Assembly: GCA_013368325.1 (NCBI GenBank)
Contig: JAACJK010000065.1
Location: forward strand, 434,001-498,000
Direction of reading: 5' to 3'
DNA length: 64,000 nucleotides
Source: Ephemerocybe angulata
Lineage: Eukaryota; Basidiomycota; Agaricomycetes; Agaricales; Psathyrellaceae
This document shows, in pieces, positions 1 to 12,210 of this stretch. The position numbers and the translations under genes were made by a program. Within the stretch, counting starts at the first letter, position 1; each line of letters begins with the position of its first letter. The notes below the pieces were generated by a model, which was not told the origin of the DNA, searched no databases, and was given only the letters and a program-made list of their open reading frames with translations.

Positions 1-1361
1 CTCCAAATCCTGCAGAAACATGTGTGCAATCGTTCATTCTGTATGTTCCTCTCCCGGAACCCGGTTTCCATTGCCCGTTCTCAATTAAACTCCCTTCCCA
101 GCTTATCTCGGAAGCGATAACAGAAAACATTACGGTAGCACTAGTACGTATGATGCATCAACTTACGCTAGCCTAGAACTCTGGAAATGGTGTAATGGCG
201 GTGTTGCAACGAACAGTGTGAGGACGAGACCTTGGCCCCAGATCCCGGCTGTGTGTCAGGAATTTTGCCTCATGTGGGCTAGCGGAGAGCTTTAGAGTAA
301 GCCAAGTATACCCCAGAGAGGTTTCCAGCGCACTGAGTTGTGTTTTACTCGCTGTGGATGTGCGCAAAACGCCCCGTTTCGTTGGCGCCGAAATAAGCGC
401 CCGTCGACGTGAGCATCCGATCCGTGTCATTCGATCGGCCTGGCCGTGAAATAGGCTTCCTCACGGAAAGAGTCACCTGCGTACGTACTGTAGCACCTGC
501 TATACGTGGCCTAGCCGTGCGGAGGTGTTTGTATAGGTGAGATATTCAAGTATATGTGATTTATTCATTCTAAGCAAAGGAACAGAAGTCCGGCGTGCCC
601 ACGCGCATCAGCGCGGGGACGCATGTAATGGGGGTAACGTACATGGGCCTTGGGCCCTTACGCAGCTGGCTTAACCTAATTGTGGAAAGCGAGAGGGATG
701 GGCCCTGAGACAAGCGTGGGGGCTGGGTAGCGAGGGCGCTTGTGACGGCAAGGCAAGGCCTGGAAGCTCACGGCGGAGCACTCCGCTCGCCCTTGGCCGC
801 CGTTTCTCGCTCGGTACTCACCGCTGCAATCTAATGTACGTACGTATGCCATCCTAACGGCAACTATCAAGTCAATTCAAGCCTTCCATCGCTCGTAATC
901 CGGCGTTGCTGTATGAGGCTAGCAAGAGAATTGTGAGTGCGAATGAACGGCTTCACTATAACGAGTTGACGTACCGTAGGTACCGGAGTGCGCGCGGTTG
1001 CGCCTCGTAGCGTGTTTGCCCTGGAAAAGGCCTTGGGAGCGTCCATATCTAGACGCAGGACTACGTCGCAGTCAGTCCATGCAAAAGCTCAACATTACAT
1101 TACGGACTGACCTGGTATGTTTACGCCAATCTTCCGGTGGCAATCCCGCGGACGTCGTCACTAATTAAGATGTGATTAGTCCCGAATGGAAAGGATAACG
1201 ATTTGCTCTACTCACGTTCGCATCCGAACCGAGTTTTTGCTGCCTAATCTAATTAGAGTTTCTAATCAGTCCGGACTCCGAAAGTAGATGATGCGAAATG
1301 AATGGCTTACCGTGGAATGAGGGCGGGCGACGGCGAGGCAAGCTGTGTTTGGGGTAACATC

Positions 1362-2390
1362 CTAATGATGTTGAGATGACAGGAGCCTGGAGTGAGAAAT
1401 GGGGAGAGCGTACCTGTATAGCGACAGGCACTCGCCGCTGACGGCATTGGATATTTCTGATGTGGCCGAAATTAGAGCAAGGCGACGAATACAAATTCCT
1501 GGCTTACCTATGCGGTCTGCGGTATCGCGCGGGATTCTGGGCCACTTGAAATGTAGAATCAGAGATATGAGCGACATAATCCAAGGCTCAGAATGCTTAC
1601 TGACGCAGATTTGACGAGAGGGGCGAAAAATCGATTTTTGGAGGTCCGGGAAACGCTGTCGAGATGTCTATGAACGTCCTCCGTGCCTCAGAATATGTAG
1701 ACTCAAACAGAAGTGGCGGGGGCGTACCTTCGACTGCTTCAGAAAGCGTCCCGCGGTCTGTGCCGAGGCCGGAGATTCGAAAAGGCGATTTTCGAGCGTC
1801 CGGGGATCGGTGTTGATTAATGATTGGTGTCCGCTGACGAGTTTGAAGGGTGCGACGAGCTTGAGGTCCGGAAATTCGACTTTTGAGCGTCTGGGAAACG
1901 GCGGTTCGAGGGCTACACGCTCAGTGGATCAGGATATGTGCAATGAAAGGGAATATGTGTACGTACCTTCGGCGGCCCCAGCGCCGAGCTTGAGGTTCGG
2001 AAATTCCATTTTCGAGCGTCCCGGGAAACGGCGTTGCGAGGGCTGCACGCTCAGTGGATCAGGATACGTGCAGTGAAAGCGAGGAGGCGTGGACGTACCT
2101 TGAGCTTGCCTCGGCTGCTTCAAGCAGCGTCCTCCCGTTGATGCCGAGCTTGAGATATAAAAAATCGATTTTCGAACGTCCGGGAATCGTGGTGGATTGG
2201 TGTTGGCCGTCGAGAGACGTGGCTCGTCTGGGAATGGAGCTGGATTGATCTTGGCCGGAAAGGGACGTGCAGGGTCCAGGTTCGAATTGTGCGGAAGAAC
2301 GATTGCGGCAAAGGAAGTCTTGTCTGAGCGGCGGTGAGCTGTGGATATCATATTCAGCACTGAAACGGATGCTAAGCATTCCAAGAACAT
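1362..2390 (-). CDS. Putative 7-exon protein with reiterated exons, module C copy 1
   Basis: No family is recognised. On the minus strand seven exons joined at GT-AG sites give one open frame of 234 codons: 2099-2390, 1967-2042, 1728-1912, 1601-1655, 1508-1536, 1414-1456 and 1362-1386. Exons 1-4 share a reiterated block: on the DNA a GACGCTCGAAAAT-like stretch followed by a CTCAAGCTCG-like stretch, read as TLENGISEPQAR or TLKSRISGPQAR in this frame. Introns 1 and 2 also resemble each other, so whole exon-intron units were duplicated. The acceptor of exon 5 was chosen to avoid a stop, and the start could lie further upstream because donor-like sites occur near 2375 and 2565. It could instead be a spliced non-coding RNA. 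Confidence 0.4.
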
Positions 2391-3124
2391 ACTTTACCGT
2401 TTAGAGAGGATATAGAACGTGGGGTGCCGTGCGTAAAGTCCGAGGTCGACCACGAGTGTCCGCAGAACGACTGGCTTCAGCCTGGACCGTCAGTGGCTAT
2501 GTGTCGAGCAAAGGAAGAGTCAAGACGTATCATAGAACGAACGTGTAGGCGAGTGTGCAAACCTTGGTCGTCGTTGCTGAGGCTTGCTCTGGAGTTGTGG
2601 ACGTGATCTTGGAAGTAGAAGGGAAATGGAGAAGTGCCCGTCGCAGCCGCAGGCCACGACACGTGTTGTGGGAGAAGTCAGAATGAATCGAGGGTAAACC
2701 GTTACCCAAGAATAATCGGAGCATGAATTCGCCAACTCGGGTCATCGAGATTCGGGCAACGGGCCGAGAATAACTTGAAATTTCATTAACAAGGCTGGGA
2801 ACCGTTGTACGTACATACAGGGGTCTACATAACTACTCTTTCTCCCTTCCTCCAGCCAAGTCCCTTCCATACACATGACCTAAAGGTAAGACATGTTAGC
2901 ATGCTTGTAAAGAGAGAGGAAGGAGGAGTCAAGCACAGGACACCGCATAGAGGACAGCAATAAAAGTGTTAGTAGTGTTGCCAGCTGCCCGGAGGAATGA
3001 TCAATCCAGCGCCACCTGGACTGATTATTGCCTCCAGGCGCAAGGGAAGCGAAGGGGACGCACCTGTGGCAGCCGGAATGCCCGGTTGCTCCCTGCCACG
3101 TCAATGGTCCGTGCGCGCTGAGGG

Positions 3125-3133
3125 CATATATAA
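3125..3133 (+). promoter_or_regulatory. TATA-box-like site in module C
   Basis: The 9 bases CATATATAA stand in GC-rich surroundings. About 36 bases downstream there is a GTGAGC donor-like site (3169) with a matching acceptor-like CAACAG at 3216-3221. This is what a short spliced plus-strand transcript would need. It recurs in copies 2 and 3. No transcript evidence is available. Confidence 0.3.
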
Positions 3134-3187
3134 GCTGGACAAAATCCGCCGCCTCCCCCAGCGAAGGGTGAGCTGTGACCCCGAGCT

Positions 3188-3245
3188 ATACTATGCCCGT
3201 GCTCTGCGTGTTCTTCAACAGGACATGTATTCATGGGCATAGTAT
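3188..3245 (+). repeat. 14-bp inverted repeat (hairpin) in module C
   Basis: The arms ATACTATGCCCGTG (3188-3201) and CATGGGCATAGTAT (3232-3245) pair along 14 bases with one G-T pair and a 30-base loop. The hairpin lies about 55 bases after the TATA-like site and is repeated in copies 2 (about 12063) and 3 (about 20937). Confidence 0.6.
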
Positions 3246-3335
3246 GGGTAGACACGATCTGAAAAGCCTGAATGTATTAGATAGAGGAAATAAGTTAGCT
3301 CTTTTTTCGTCTTTTTAGCCCCAAATAGCAAGTCT

Positions 3336-5991
3336 TTACCTATAAAAGGATATTCCCGACGAGCGCATCACAGTGAGCAGCCAAATCAGCACGGTGATCA
3401 CCTCATCAATATTCAACGGACTGATACCCGACTCCCACCAGCGATACGCCTTGCCGAGCTGCTCGCTCTCCCTCTCCCTCATCGTCTGTATCTGCATATT
3501 CTCCACCGTCGTCTGCCCCATCATAATCATAACAACGTGCGACACCGTCAACGTGAACGTGAACAGCGCAAACAGCGCGCTCCTATGACAAGGTGAGAAT
3601 GAGGGGAATGCGACGAGAAGCTATACGCACAAGGCGACGACGACGATCTGCTGCGGGTTCACGTCGACCCCGGGCTCGTTGAAGCCTTTCACGGTATACG
3701 GTATAACGCTCCCCACGATATACGCGCAGCACACGAACGCAGCCTGACAAAAGTTCAAAAAGAACTTATGGTTCCGTGCCCCCACACACTGTCCAATCCC
3801 TACAACCCATCATCAAAATTAACAAAGAGAAAGAGAACCAACCTCGATAAAAAGAAAAAGAAACACGCACAAGGACAATGGTGATCATACTTCAACACAC
3901 ACGTCCCACAACTCCGACAATGGTGCGCCCGGTGGGGCTTCACGAACCCATCTCTATCGCAATACCTGATGAAGGGATCCAACACCGGCGTCATCGGCGG
4001 ACGCCTCGAGATATACGTCCGTGGTTTGGCGCCCTTGCCTTTACCACTACTCCCGGGCCTCTGAATCTTGCTCTGCGTCTCGCCAAATGGATCCTTCTCG
4101 GCGAGCCACCAACAACACAAAAGAGGCGACGATCCCGAGGGCGGACGTTTACGTCTACCCCGCTTCAGCCTCTGCCGCGCCCCAGCCGCCGACATCCCAG
4201 CAACAGCCGAGTCCACACCTCCCGCCTGCGCTTCCACGTCCGCTCCCGCTCCCGTTCTCGGGGTGGCCCCCATAGCCATAGCTTCCTTCAGACTCAAACT
4301 CGCCCTACTCTCCCTCTCTCTCTCTCTCGGGTTCGCGCGCACCCTGTTCCCCACCCCCTCTTCTTCACTCTCACTGTCGCTCAACTCCGTAGCCCGATTA
4401 ACATTCCCGTTCCCGTTCACCATCTCCCCTTGGTCGAAGTTCCTCAACGCGTCCGACCCATTCCCGTCCTTGCTCTTCCCGCTCCTGCTCCCCTCACTCT
4501 GCACCGTCCTCGTGCTCGTCGTCCTCGCCACAACATTCGGCCTCTGCGGCACAGCCAGGTTATTCGAAATCGCACTCGGATAAGGATAAGGATGTGGATG
4601 GGACGATGTCGAGGGGAAATAGGATGACAAGCGCGGCTGCGAGTGCGATCTTTCCAGCGGTACCGCTGGTGTCGAGCGAATGAGGTCGAGCGATCGTCCC
4701 GTCTGCCTGGAGTCCGTGCCAAACCCTTCGCGCTGTCCCTCCGCGGGGCCCTGCGCCAACATCAGACTCAGCTCCTCGTACGAAGGACCGCCGATGCCCC
4801 TCGCCGCGGCGGGTTCGCTGAAGTTGAGGGTGTAGCGCGAGTCTTGCGAGGGGCGGCGGCGGTAGGACGCCGGGGGGAAGGAGAGGGTCTGCGAGGCTTG
4901 TGGGCTGTGCCCGCTGATGGAGGAGGGGCCTGGGGGTACGGATATGCAGGCTGGTTTGGGTGTCTTGGGCACGTAGTCTTTCGCGTAGCCAGGGGACGTT
5001 AGGATGACCTACATACATACATTCAGCGGAATCAGTTTTGAATTTGAAGTGGAATCATTGCAGAACGAACGAAGAAAGTACGCACCTTGACGTACGACCA
5101 AAGCATCCAAGTCCACACTATCGCGAAGCCGATGAGGAGGCCAATACCCTCCCTCCTACTCCCTTCCGCGGCCGATTTCTCCTGCAACATAGGCACGACG
5201 AGCACGCCGATGTACACGTATGCAGCGTAGCCCATGAGGCCGAAGGTGATGGCCACCGCCATCTTGAGGACGACCCACGGCTGGGGCTTTGCCGCTGCTG
5301 CCGCTTGGGGGCCGTAGCGGTCTTCCCTCGCACGCTCGACGCTTTCTTGCACGACGCCACAGCACGTCGGGGTCGGGGCTTCTTCACGCTCTGCCCGTGG
5401 TTGCGGAGGTGGGACGCTGGGAGGCGGGTGGGGGTGCCACCCGGTACGGGATTTGTGGGACGACGGCGGGCGTGGCTGGGGCCCGATTTGCGAAGGGGGT
5501 TTATTAACCGTCGAGGTGAGTGAAGAGCCGGACTTCGTGCTGCGGTGTGCGGCACCAAGGGGATATGCGGATGGTGGAGGTTGCGATGCGCCGTGTGAGT
5601 CCACCGCCGTGCTGGCCATTGAGAACGAGGAGATCTTGGACCGGTGGGTCGCCCTGCTTGCACCAACAACCCCTTCTGCTACCACTGCTGCTGCAGGCCC
5701 GTTTGTCCCGAGGGTGTAGGTGTAGGATGAAGGCGGGGGTGGGAGGACCCCGGATGCACGGGGAGCTGAATCGTGCGTCGATGCATGCACGGGCACGGTT
5801 GCATGGCCGTCGGAGTTGACTAGGGTGTTCGCGTTCGACGATGCGGAGCGGTGGTGCTGGTGACTCTGGCTTCCTCGCGTGTGGGGGGCTGCTTCGCGGG
5901 GGCCTGAGGAAGAGGAGGAGCTGCCGGGCCTTCGGGTGGTCGCGTTGAGCGATGTCGACGGCGGGTATGATGATGAGGGGGAGGGGGACAT
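3336..5991 (-). CDS. DHHC palmitoyltransferase, copy 1
   Basis: Integral membrane protein S-acyltransferase. Exons 5086-5991, 3871-5008, 3631-3799 and 3336-3582 join in frame to 819 aa. A Ser/Pro-rich N-terminus of about 230 residues is followed by two membrane segments (about 235-262 and 278-300), a long disordered loop, the cysteine-rich domain with the catalytic DHHC at 677-680 continuing across intron 2 as PWIGQCVG, two more membrane segments, and the family's TTxE motif (TTVE, 762-765). The loop makes it much longer than the roughly 330-450 aa of yeast relatives. The last 30 or so residues are unlike those of copy 4: after the AYRWWE block the sequence switches to a short hydrophobic tail ending near FYR. 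That switch point is the module C junction, so the native C-terminus has been replaced. The start is the first ATG of the open frame. Confidence 0.88.
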
Positions 5992-7932
5992 GCTCTGCTC
6001 CGACGGGGCTGCACGCTATCGATGCATGTAGAGGCCTGGTTAGGGTTGGGTGTGGAGGGGCGGGAGGTCGTTCCACTGAAGCCTTCCTCGCCGTCGCTCC
6101 CTGTGTTTGGATCCAAGGGGCAAGGCACAAACAGTCCCTAATGGGGTTATCCTCAGCCAAAGGCCGCGGCGTCTGTTTGGCACCACCGTCACCGTCCCTC
6201 GCGCATCCACGTCCACCGCTGCGCCCTCGAGCCCTCTCTAGACTACGCTCGCATCTGTTCGCCTCGCAGCGCCTGCCCTGACGCGCCGACCGCTGTGATT
6301 GGCTCCCTGGACCCTTTTTCGACGCAAGGCTGCGCGGCCCCTTTGTGCTCGACCGCCCAGATCCCTCGCCTCGCTTCTCTCCTGGCCCGTTCCCTCATCC
6401 CCACTACTCTACACAACGAGGTACGTTACTCGGCTCTCTACTACAGATCCGATGTTAGCAACCAACCCAACCCATAGGCAGCCATGCTGCGACCTCCCGC
6501 CAGTCAGCAAAAGTTCAACTCATCGACGGCATCGCGATGCACACGGAGCCTCACGCAAAGGACGCCAATGGCACCAATCCCACATCTCCACATCTACACT
6601 CAGGACCCACCACCGTCGCATCGACACGTCCTCCGCAATTCGGTCACAAGCACGCTCAGAACCAAACTCAGAACGAGCGTGCAACTGGCGCTTCGACTGG
6701 AACGACGGCGCCCCCGATCGCGACGTACTCGGCACACCCAAACTCGAGTAGTCGCATTACGGCGGTGGAACGAACGGCGCCCCTTCACACCGGTGAGTTC
6801 CCAAGCAACTTCCCCAATGAACCCGAACTCACGTCGGCTTGCTAGTCCCCATCCGACCGCCTCACGTCCATATCCCCGCAAATCCCGACTATCGACAAAC
6901 CCACGCGCTGCGAAACACGAGTGCATCAGCCATCTCGCGTCTGTCCGCTGGTCTACGGTCAGACCCGGAACTCAGTCGTCCTCGGCGCCTTGCGCGACAC
7001 CAGCACCAGGACAGAACAGCCAGAACCGAACGAAACACGCGGCGGCTCTCACCCATCGCACCGTCCCACGTCCATCTCCCCGTAAACGCACGCATACCGA
7101 ACGCGAGTGCACCGGCCGTCTGGCGACGATAATCAATTCGCTCGACCGCCATCGTTCTGAACTCCGTCTCCTGCGTCGCACGAGCTCGCGCAAGTCGAGA
7201 CCGCCGGAACCGAGGTCTGGTGCGTAGGACGGGACGTCAGCGTACGTTTTCGTTATTCTATCCAAATAGACTGACCATGTGTACTAGCAGCTCGCCGACC
7301 CGCATTGCCGCCAGCATCGACATTGGGCCGGAAATCGCAACGGATCCAAGCGGACGACGCTGCGCGAACGGATGCGGGCACGTCGGCGGGGATGCTGCCA
7401 AGGTCGAGGCGAATATCGCAACGAGTGGACGCCATACGCACCAAAGATGGAGGTGAGCACGACGGCGGGGCCAGCTACGAAGATGGGGGCACGGCATGAA
7501 CCGTGCACAGGCGAGAAACGACGACCAGCAGAGAATAAGTAGTCAGTACGTGTAGTCAAGAATGTATTCCGTACGCACGCAATAGACTTGTTTGTGTTTT
7601 GAACTTGTCTTGAGGTCCACGGCGAAGGGCGAAGTCGGGAAATCTCGAGTCTAAGAAAGAGGTTTGAGCCTTGGAGATGAATAAGATCTCGTGCATCTTA
7701 CCGTTGTATTGCAGACCCCGTCCCAATCAATCAATGTCCATGTAATATATTACTGACCTGGTGTGACGAAGGTATCAGTGAGCGCGAACAACATATGTGG
7801 ACTTTGGTACTTACAAGTCAGTATCGTCGTCAGTCGAATTCACGACGCCGCGATCCGAAGGCTTGAGATTTTGCCCTGAGAGTACGTTGAGTACGTTGAG
7901 TCGTCTCTGCATCGAGGAAAACAAAAGCTCAC
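5992..7932. other. Module B, left part, copy 1: possible divergent transcript
   Basis: It lies upstream of the palmitoyltransferase start. On the plus strand an intron-like segment (GTACGT donor after 6420, CATAG acceptor at about 6479) and a second (GTGAGT donor at about 6793, CTAG acceptor at about 6845) are seen. The second is kept in the diverged copy at about 24838-24890. A frame reading ASTGTTAPPIA then YSAHPNSSSRI is shared by both, but upstream the frames do not agree, so no protein is called. The segment is repeated at 14865-16805. Confidence 0.4.
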
Positions 7933-8146
7933 CTGGCATTCTGTCCTATCTAGTGCGAGGGATGCAGTCAATGGGTCAGCACTTATGTAGTGAATAGAAT
8001 TCTAACAAATACTCACCAGGGCGGCGAGCTGGGTATCGCGACTGACAGCTGAAGAGACTTCAAGAGAGGCGAACATGCAACGAGCATGAGCGATCGACGA
8101 CGACGACGAGGTATCAAAAACTCACCAAGGGCGACGCCAATCTTAT
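7933..8146 (-). CDS. Conserved microexon chain, module B copy 1 (partial gene)
   Basis: Three minus-strand exons of 21 nt (8126-8146), 32 nt (8017-8048) and 17 nt (7933-7949), each with AG before and GT after, join in one phase to read DKIGVAL, AVSRDTQLAAL and IGQNAR. In the diverged copy at 25849-26036 the same three exons have exactly the same lengths and read DEVGVVL, AAFRDVQVAAL and AEQNAR. Equal tiny lengths and a kept frame across diverged copies indicate selection on a protein. The chain is entered by a GTGAGT donor at about 8265. In copy 4 that donor lies inside the last palmitoyltransferase exon, in the matching phase. Later exons towards 7200 could not be resolved, and in this copy the next exon meets a stop. 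Confidence 0.45.
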
Positions 8147-10237
8147 CTCAGCAGACGACGACAAAACCAGTCAAGCGACGAGCACCGCAATGGGAGCGAG
8201 TGGATGTAAAGAAAGTGTAAGAGGGGAGGAGGAATCCCGTTGAGGAGGGGATGATGGGAAACTCACCGGTGCGCCCTCCACCTCTTATACCTCACACCCC
8301 CGAGATCTCGCACACCGCCAAGGCCTCCATCTCCCCACCAAGACCTCCGCACTCCACCCAAGAAACCCTAATTCGATGCGCGAAGTCACCCGGCATTCGG
8401 ATCTGCGCGCAAAACGCACTATCCAGTAATCCGCCTCCCCAATCTCATTGAATATCCGTGAAATTTTCGCTGTTCGGGTGGGCAGACAGCGGGCGCGCAT
8501 TTCGGGTGTCTGATGGGAGTTACGCGAGCCTTGGCGACCGGGATCCGTGCAGGGATGAGGTGTTGGGAGTGTTTTTGGGGTGAAAGGGGATCAGGAGGAG
8601 AAGGTCAGTGGGAGATCGAGATTGTGAGGGAATTTGAGTGGGGAGGGTGCTACGAGAGATAGAGAGGGGTACCCCTATGTGTATAGAGGTACTCGTTAGT
8701 ACTCCAGAGACCCGCAGTGTCTCCAAACCTAAGGTATGAGCCGCTCTCTTTTGTTTTCGTGATAAAGCAGGTAATCTTAACTAAACTTTCTGGCCTTCGT
8801 CGGACGCATACTGAGCTATGCAACGTAACATAGAATGTACTCCAATATCCCTCAGGTAAGCTTTTACGAACTCTATCTCCAAATCCTGCAGAAACATGTG
8901 TGCAATCGTTCATTCTGTATGTTCCTCTCCCGGAACCCGGTTTCCATTGCCCGTTCTCAATTAAACTCCCTTCCCAGCTTATCTCGGAAGCGATAACAGA
9001 AAACATTACGGTAGCACTAGTACGTATGATGCATCAACTTACGCTAGCCTAGAACTCTGGAAATGGTGTAATGGCGGTGTTGCAACGAACAGTGTGAGGA
9101 CGAGACCTTGGCCCCAGATCCCGGCTGTGTGTCAGGAATTTTGCCTCATGTGGGCTAGCGGAGAGCTTTAGAGTAAGCCAAGTATACCCCAGAGAGGTTT
9201 CCAGCGCACTGAGTTGTGTTTTACTCGCTGTGGATGTGCGCAAAACGCCCCGTTTCGTTGGCGCCGAAATAAGCGCCCGTCGACGTGAGCATCCGATCCG
9301 TGTCATTCGATCGGCCTGGCCGTGAAATAGGCTTCCTCACGGAAAGAGTCACCTGCGTACGTACTGTAGCACCTGCTATACGTGGCCTAGCCGTGCGGAG
9401 GTGTTTGTATAGGTGAGATATTCAAGTATATGTGATTTATTCATTCTAAGCAAAGGAACAGAAGTCCGGCGTGCCCACGCGCATCAGCGCGGGGACGCAT
9501 GTAATGGGGGTAACGTACATGGGCCTTGGGCCCTTACGCAGCTGGCTTAACCTAATTGTGGAAAGCGAGAGGGATGGGCCCTGAGACAAGCGTGGGGGCT
9601 GGGTAGCGAGGGCGCTTGTGACGGCAAGGCAAGGCCTGGAAGCTCACGGCGGAGCACTCCGCTCGCCCTTGGCCGCCGTTTCTCGCTCGGTACTCACCGC
9701 TGCAATCTAATGTACGTACGTATGCCATCCTAACGGCAACTATCAAGTCAATTCAAGCCTTCCATCGCTCGTAATCCGGCGTTGCTGTATGAGGCTAGCA
9801 AGAGAATTGTGAGTGCGAATGAACGGCTTCACTATAACGAGTTGACGTACCGTAGGTACCGGAGTGCGCGCGGTTGCGCCTCGTAGCGTGTTTGCCCTGG
9901 AAAAGGCCTTGGGAGCGTCCATATCTAGACGCAGGACTACGTCGCAGTCAGTCCATGCAAAAGCTCAACATTACATTACGGACTGACCTGGTATGTTTAC
10001 GCCAATCTTCCGGTGGCAATCCCGCGGACGTCGTCACTAATTAAGATGTGATTAGTACCGAATGGAAAGGATAACGATTTGCTCTACTCACGTTCGCATC
10101 CGAACCGAGTTTTTGCTGCCTAATCTAATTAGAGTTTCTAATCAGTCCGGACTCCGAAAGTAGATGATGCGAAATGAATGGCTTACCGTGGAATGAGGGC
10201 GGGCGACGGCGAGGCAAGCTGTGTTTGGGGTAACATC

Positions 10238-11265
10238 CTAATGATGTTGAGATGACAGGAGCCTGGAGTGAGAAATGGGGAGAGCGTACCTGTATAGCGA
10301 CAGGCACTCGCCGCTGACGGCATTGGATATTTCTGATGTGGCCGAAATTAGAGCAAGGCGACGAATACAAATTCCTGGCTTACCTATGCGGTCTGCGGTA
10401 TCGCGCGGGATTCTGGGCCACTTGAAATGTAGAATCAGAGATATGAGCGACATAATCCAAGGCTCAGAATGCTTACTGACGCAGATTTGACGAGAGGGGC
10501 GAAAAATCGATTTTTGGAGGTCCGGGAAACGCTGTCGAGATGTCTATGAACGTCCTCCGTGCCTCAGAATATGTAGACTCAAACAGAAGTGGCGGGGGCG
10601 TACCTTCGACTGCTTCAGAAAGCGTCCCGCGGTCTGTGCCGAGGCCGGAGATTCGAAAAGGCGATTTTCGAGCGTCCGGGATCGGTGTTGATTAATGATT
10701 GGTGTCCGCTGACGAGTTTGAAGGGTGCGACGAGCTTGAGGTCCGGAAATTCGACTTTTGAGCGTCTGGGAAACGGCGGTTCGAGGGCTACACGCTCAGT
10801 GGATCAGGATATGTGCAATGAAAGGGAATATGTGTACGTACCTTCGGCGGCCCCAGCGCCGAGCTTGAGGTTCGGAAATTCCATTTTCGAGCGTCCCGGG
10901 AAACGGCGTTGCAAGGGCTGCACGCTCAGTGGATCAGGATACGTGCAGTGAAAGCGAGGAGGCGTGGACGTACCTTGAGCTTGCCTCGGCTGCTTCAAGC
11001 AGCGTCCTCCCGTTGATGCCGAGCTTGAGATATAAAAAATCGATTTTCGAACGTCCGGGAATCGTGGTGGATTGGTGTTGGCCGTCGAGAGACGTGGCTC
11101 GTCTGGGAATGGAGCTGGATTGATCTTGGCCGGAAAGGGACGTGCAGGGTCCAGGTTCGAATTGTGCGGAAGAACGATTGCGGCAAAGGAAGTCTTGTCT
11201 GAGCGGCGGTGAGCTGTGGATATCATATTCAGCACTGAAACGGATGCTAAGCATTCCAAGAACAT
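10238..11265 (-). pseudogene. Module C reiterated-exon gene, copy 2 (frameshifted)
   Basis: Same structure as the copy at 1362-2390, but one G is missing from the homopolymer at about 10676. That lies in the third (185-nt) exon and would shift the frame for the remaining exons. A G-to-A change near 10911 is the other difference noticed. Either this copy is dead or the base was lost in sequencing or assembly. Confidence 0.4.
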
Positions 11266-12210
11266 ACTTTACCGTTTAGAGAGGATATAGAACGTGGGGT
11301 GCCGTGCGTAAAGTCCGAGGTCGACCACGAGTGTCCGCAGAACGACTGGCTTCAGCCTGGACCGTCAGTGGCTATGTGTCGAGCAAAGGAAGAGTCAAGA
11401 CGTATCATAGAACGAACGTGTAGGCGAGTGTGCAAACCTTGGTCGTCGTTGCTGAGGCTTGCTCTGGAGTTGTGGACGTGATCTTGGAAGTAGAAGGGAA
11501 ATGGAGAAGTGCCCGTCGCAGCCGCAGGCCACGACACGTGTTGTGGGAGAAGTCAGAATGAATCGAGGGTAAACCGTTACCCAAGAATAATCGGAGCATG
11601 AATTCGCCAACTCGGGTCATCGAGATTCGGGCAACGGGCCGAGAATAACTTGAAATTTCATTAACAAGGCTGGGAACCGTTGTACGTACATACAGGGGTC
11701 TACATAACTACTCTTTCTCCCTTCCTCCAGCCAAGTCCCTTCCATACACATGACCTAAAGGTAAGACATGTTAGCATGCTTGTAAAGAGAGAGGAAGGAG
11801 GAGTCAAGCACAGGACACCGCATAGAGGACAGCAATAAAAGTGTTAGTAGTGTTGCCAGCTGCCCGGAGGAATGATCAATCCAGCGCCACCTGGACTGAT
11901 TATTGCCTCCAGGCGCAAGGGAAGCGAAGGGGACGCACCTGTGGCAGCCGGAATGCCCGGTTGCTCCCTGCCACGTCAATGGTCCGTGCGCGCTGAGGGC
12001 ATATATAAGCTGGACAAAATCCGCCGCCTCCCCCAGCGAAGGGTGAGCTGTGACCCCGAGCTATACTATGCCCGTGCTCTGCGTGTTCTTCAACAGGACA
12101 TGTATTCATGGGCATAGTATGGGTAGACACGATCTGAAAAGCCTGAATGTATTAGATAGAGGAAATAAGTTAGCTCTTTTTTCGTCTTTTTAGCCCCAAA
12201 TAGCAAGTCT

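Larger units (their letters stand above)
2391..3335. other. Module C, right part: no clear gene
   Basis: This stretch recurs at about 11266-12210 and 20140-21084. On the minus strand, donor-like sites near 2375 and 2565 could be upstream exons of the reiterated-exon gene. On the plus strand it holds a TATA-like site and an inverted repeat (listed separately). The short frames inside show no recognisable family. The left part of the unit, 1-1361, likewise has several minus-strand donor-like sites (near 460, 815, 1110, 1210 and 1300) but no frame I can join with confidence. Confidence 0.5.
1..8876. repeat. Tandem unit copy 1 of the ~8.87-kb array
   Basis: The bases at position 1 recur at 8877 and again at 17750, and the text can be followed almost base for base between copies. 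The unit contains, left to right, most of module C (to about 3430), a DHHC palmitoyltransferase gene (minus strand), module B (to about 8282) and the start of the next module C. Differences from copy 2 seen by eye are few: a C/A change near 1180, one G in a G run near 1800, G/A near 2038, one C in a C run near 4270, one G in a G run near 5885 and T/C near 8818 (here seen between copies 1 and 2). The array begins left of the window, so the true unit boundary is not visible. Confidence 0.97.

Noticed and set aside
173..430. Short minus-strand frame repeated in all three units
   Set aside because: It is repeated only because the units are near identical; no splice logic or protein features support it.
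3878..4627. Long plus-strand frame of 249 codons opposite the palmitoyltransferase
   Set aside because: It is antisense to the low-complexity loop of the DHHC gene, rich in Pro/Arg/Ser as expected from that composition, and is not kept in the diverged copies.
6030..6050. Telomere-like TTAGGG word near GGTTAGGGTTGGG
   Set aside because: Only one and a half units, with no array; chance in a G-rich segment.
6484..7227. 247-codon Arg/Pro/Ser-rich plus-strand frame in module B
   Set aside because: It runs through an intron-like segment conserved in the diverged copy, and the corresponding frame there is broken.
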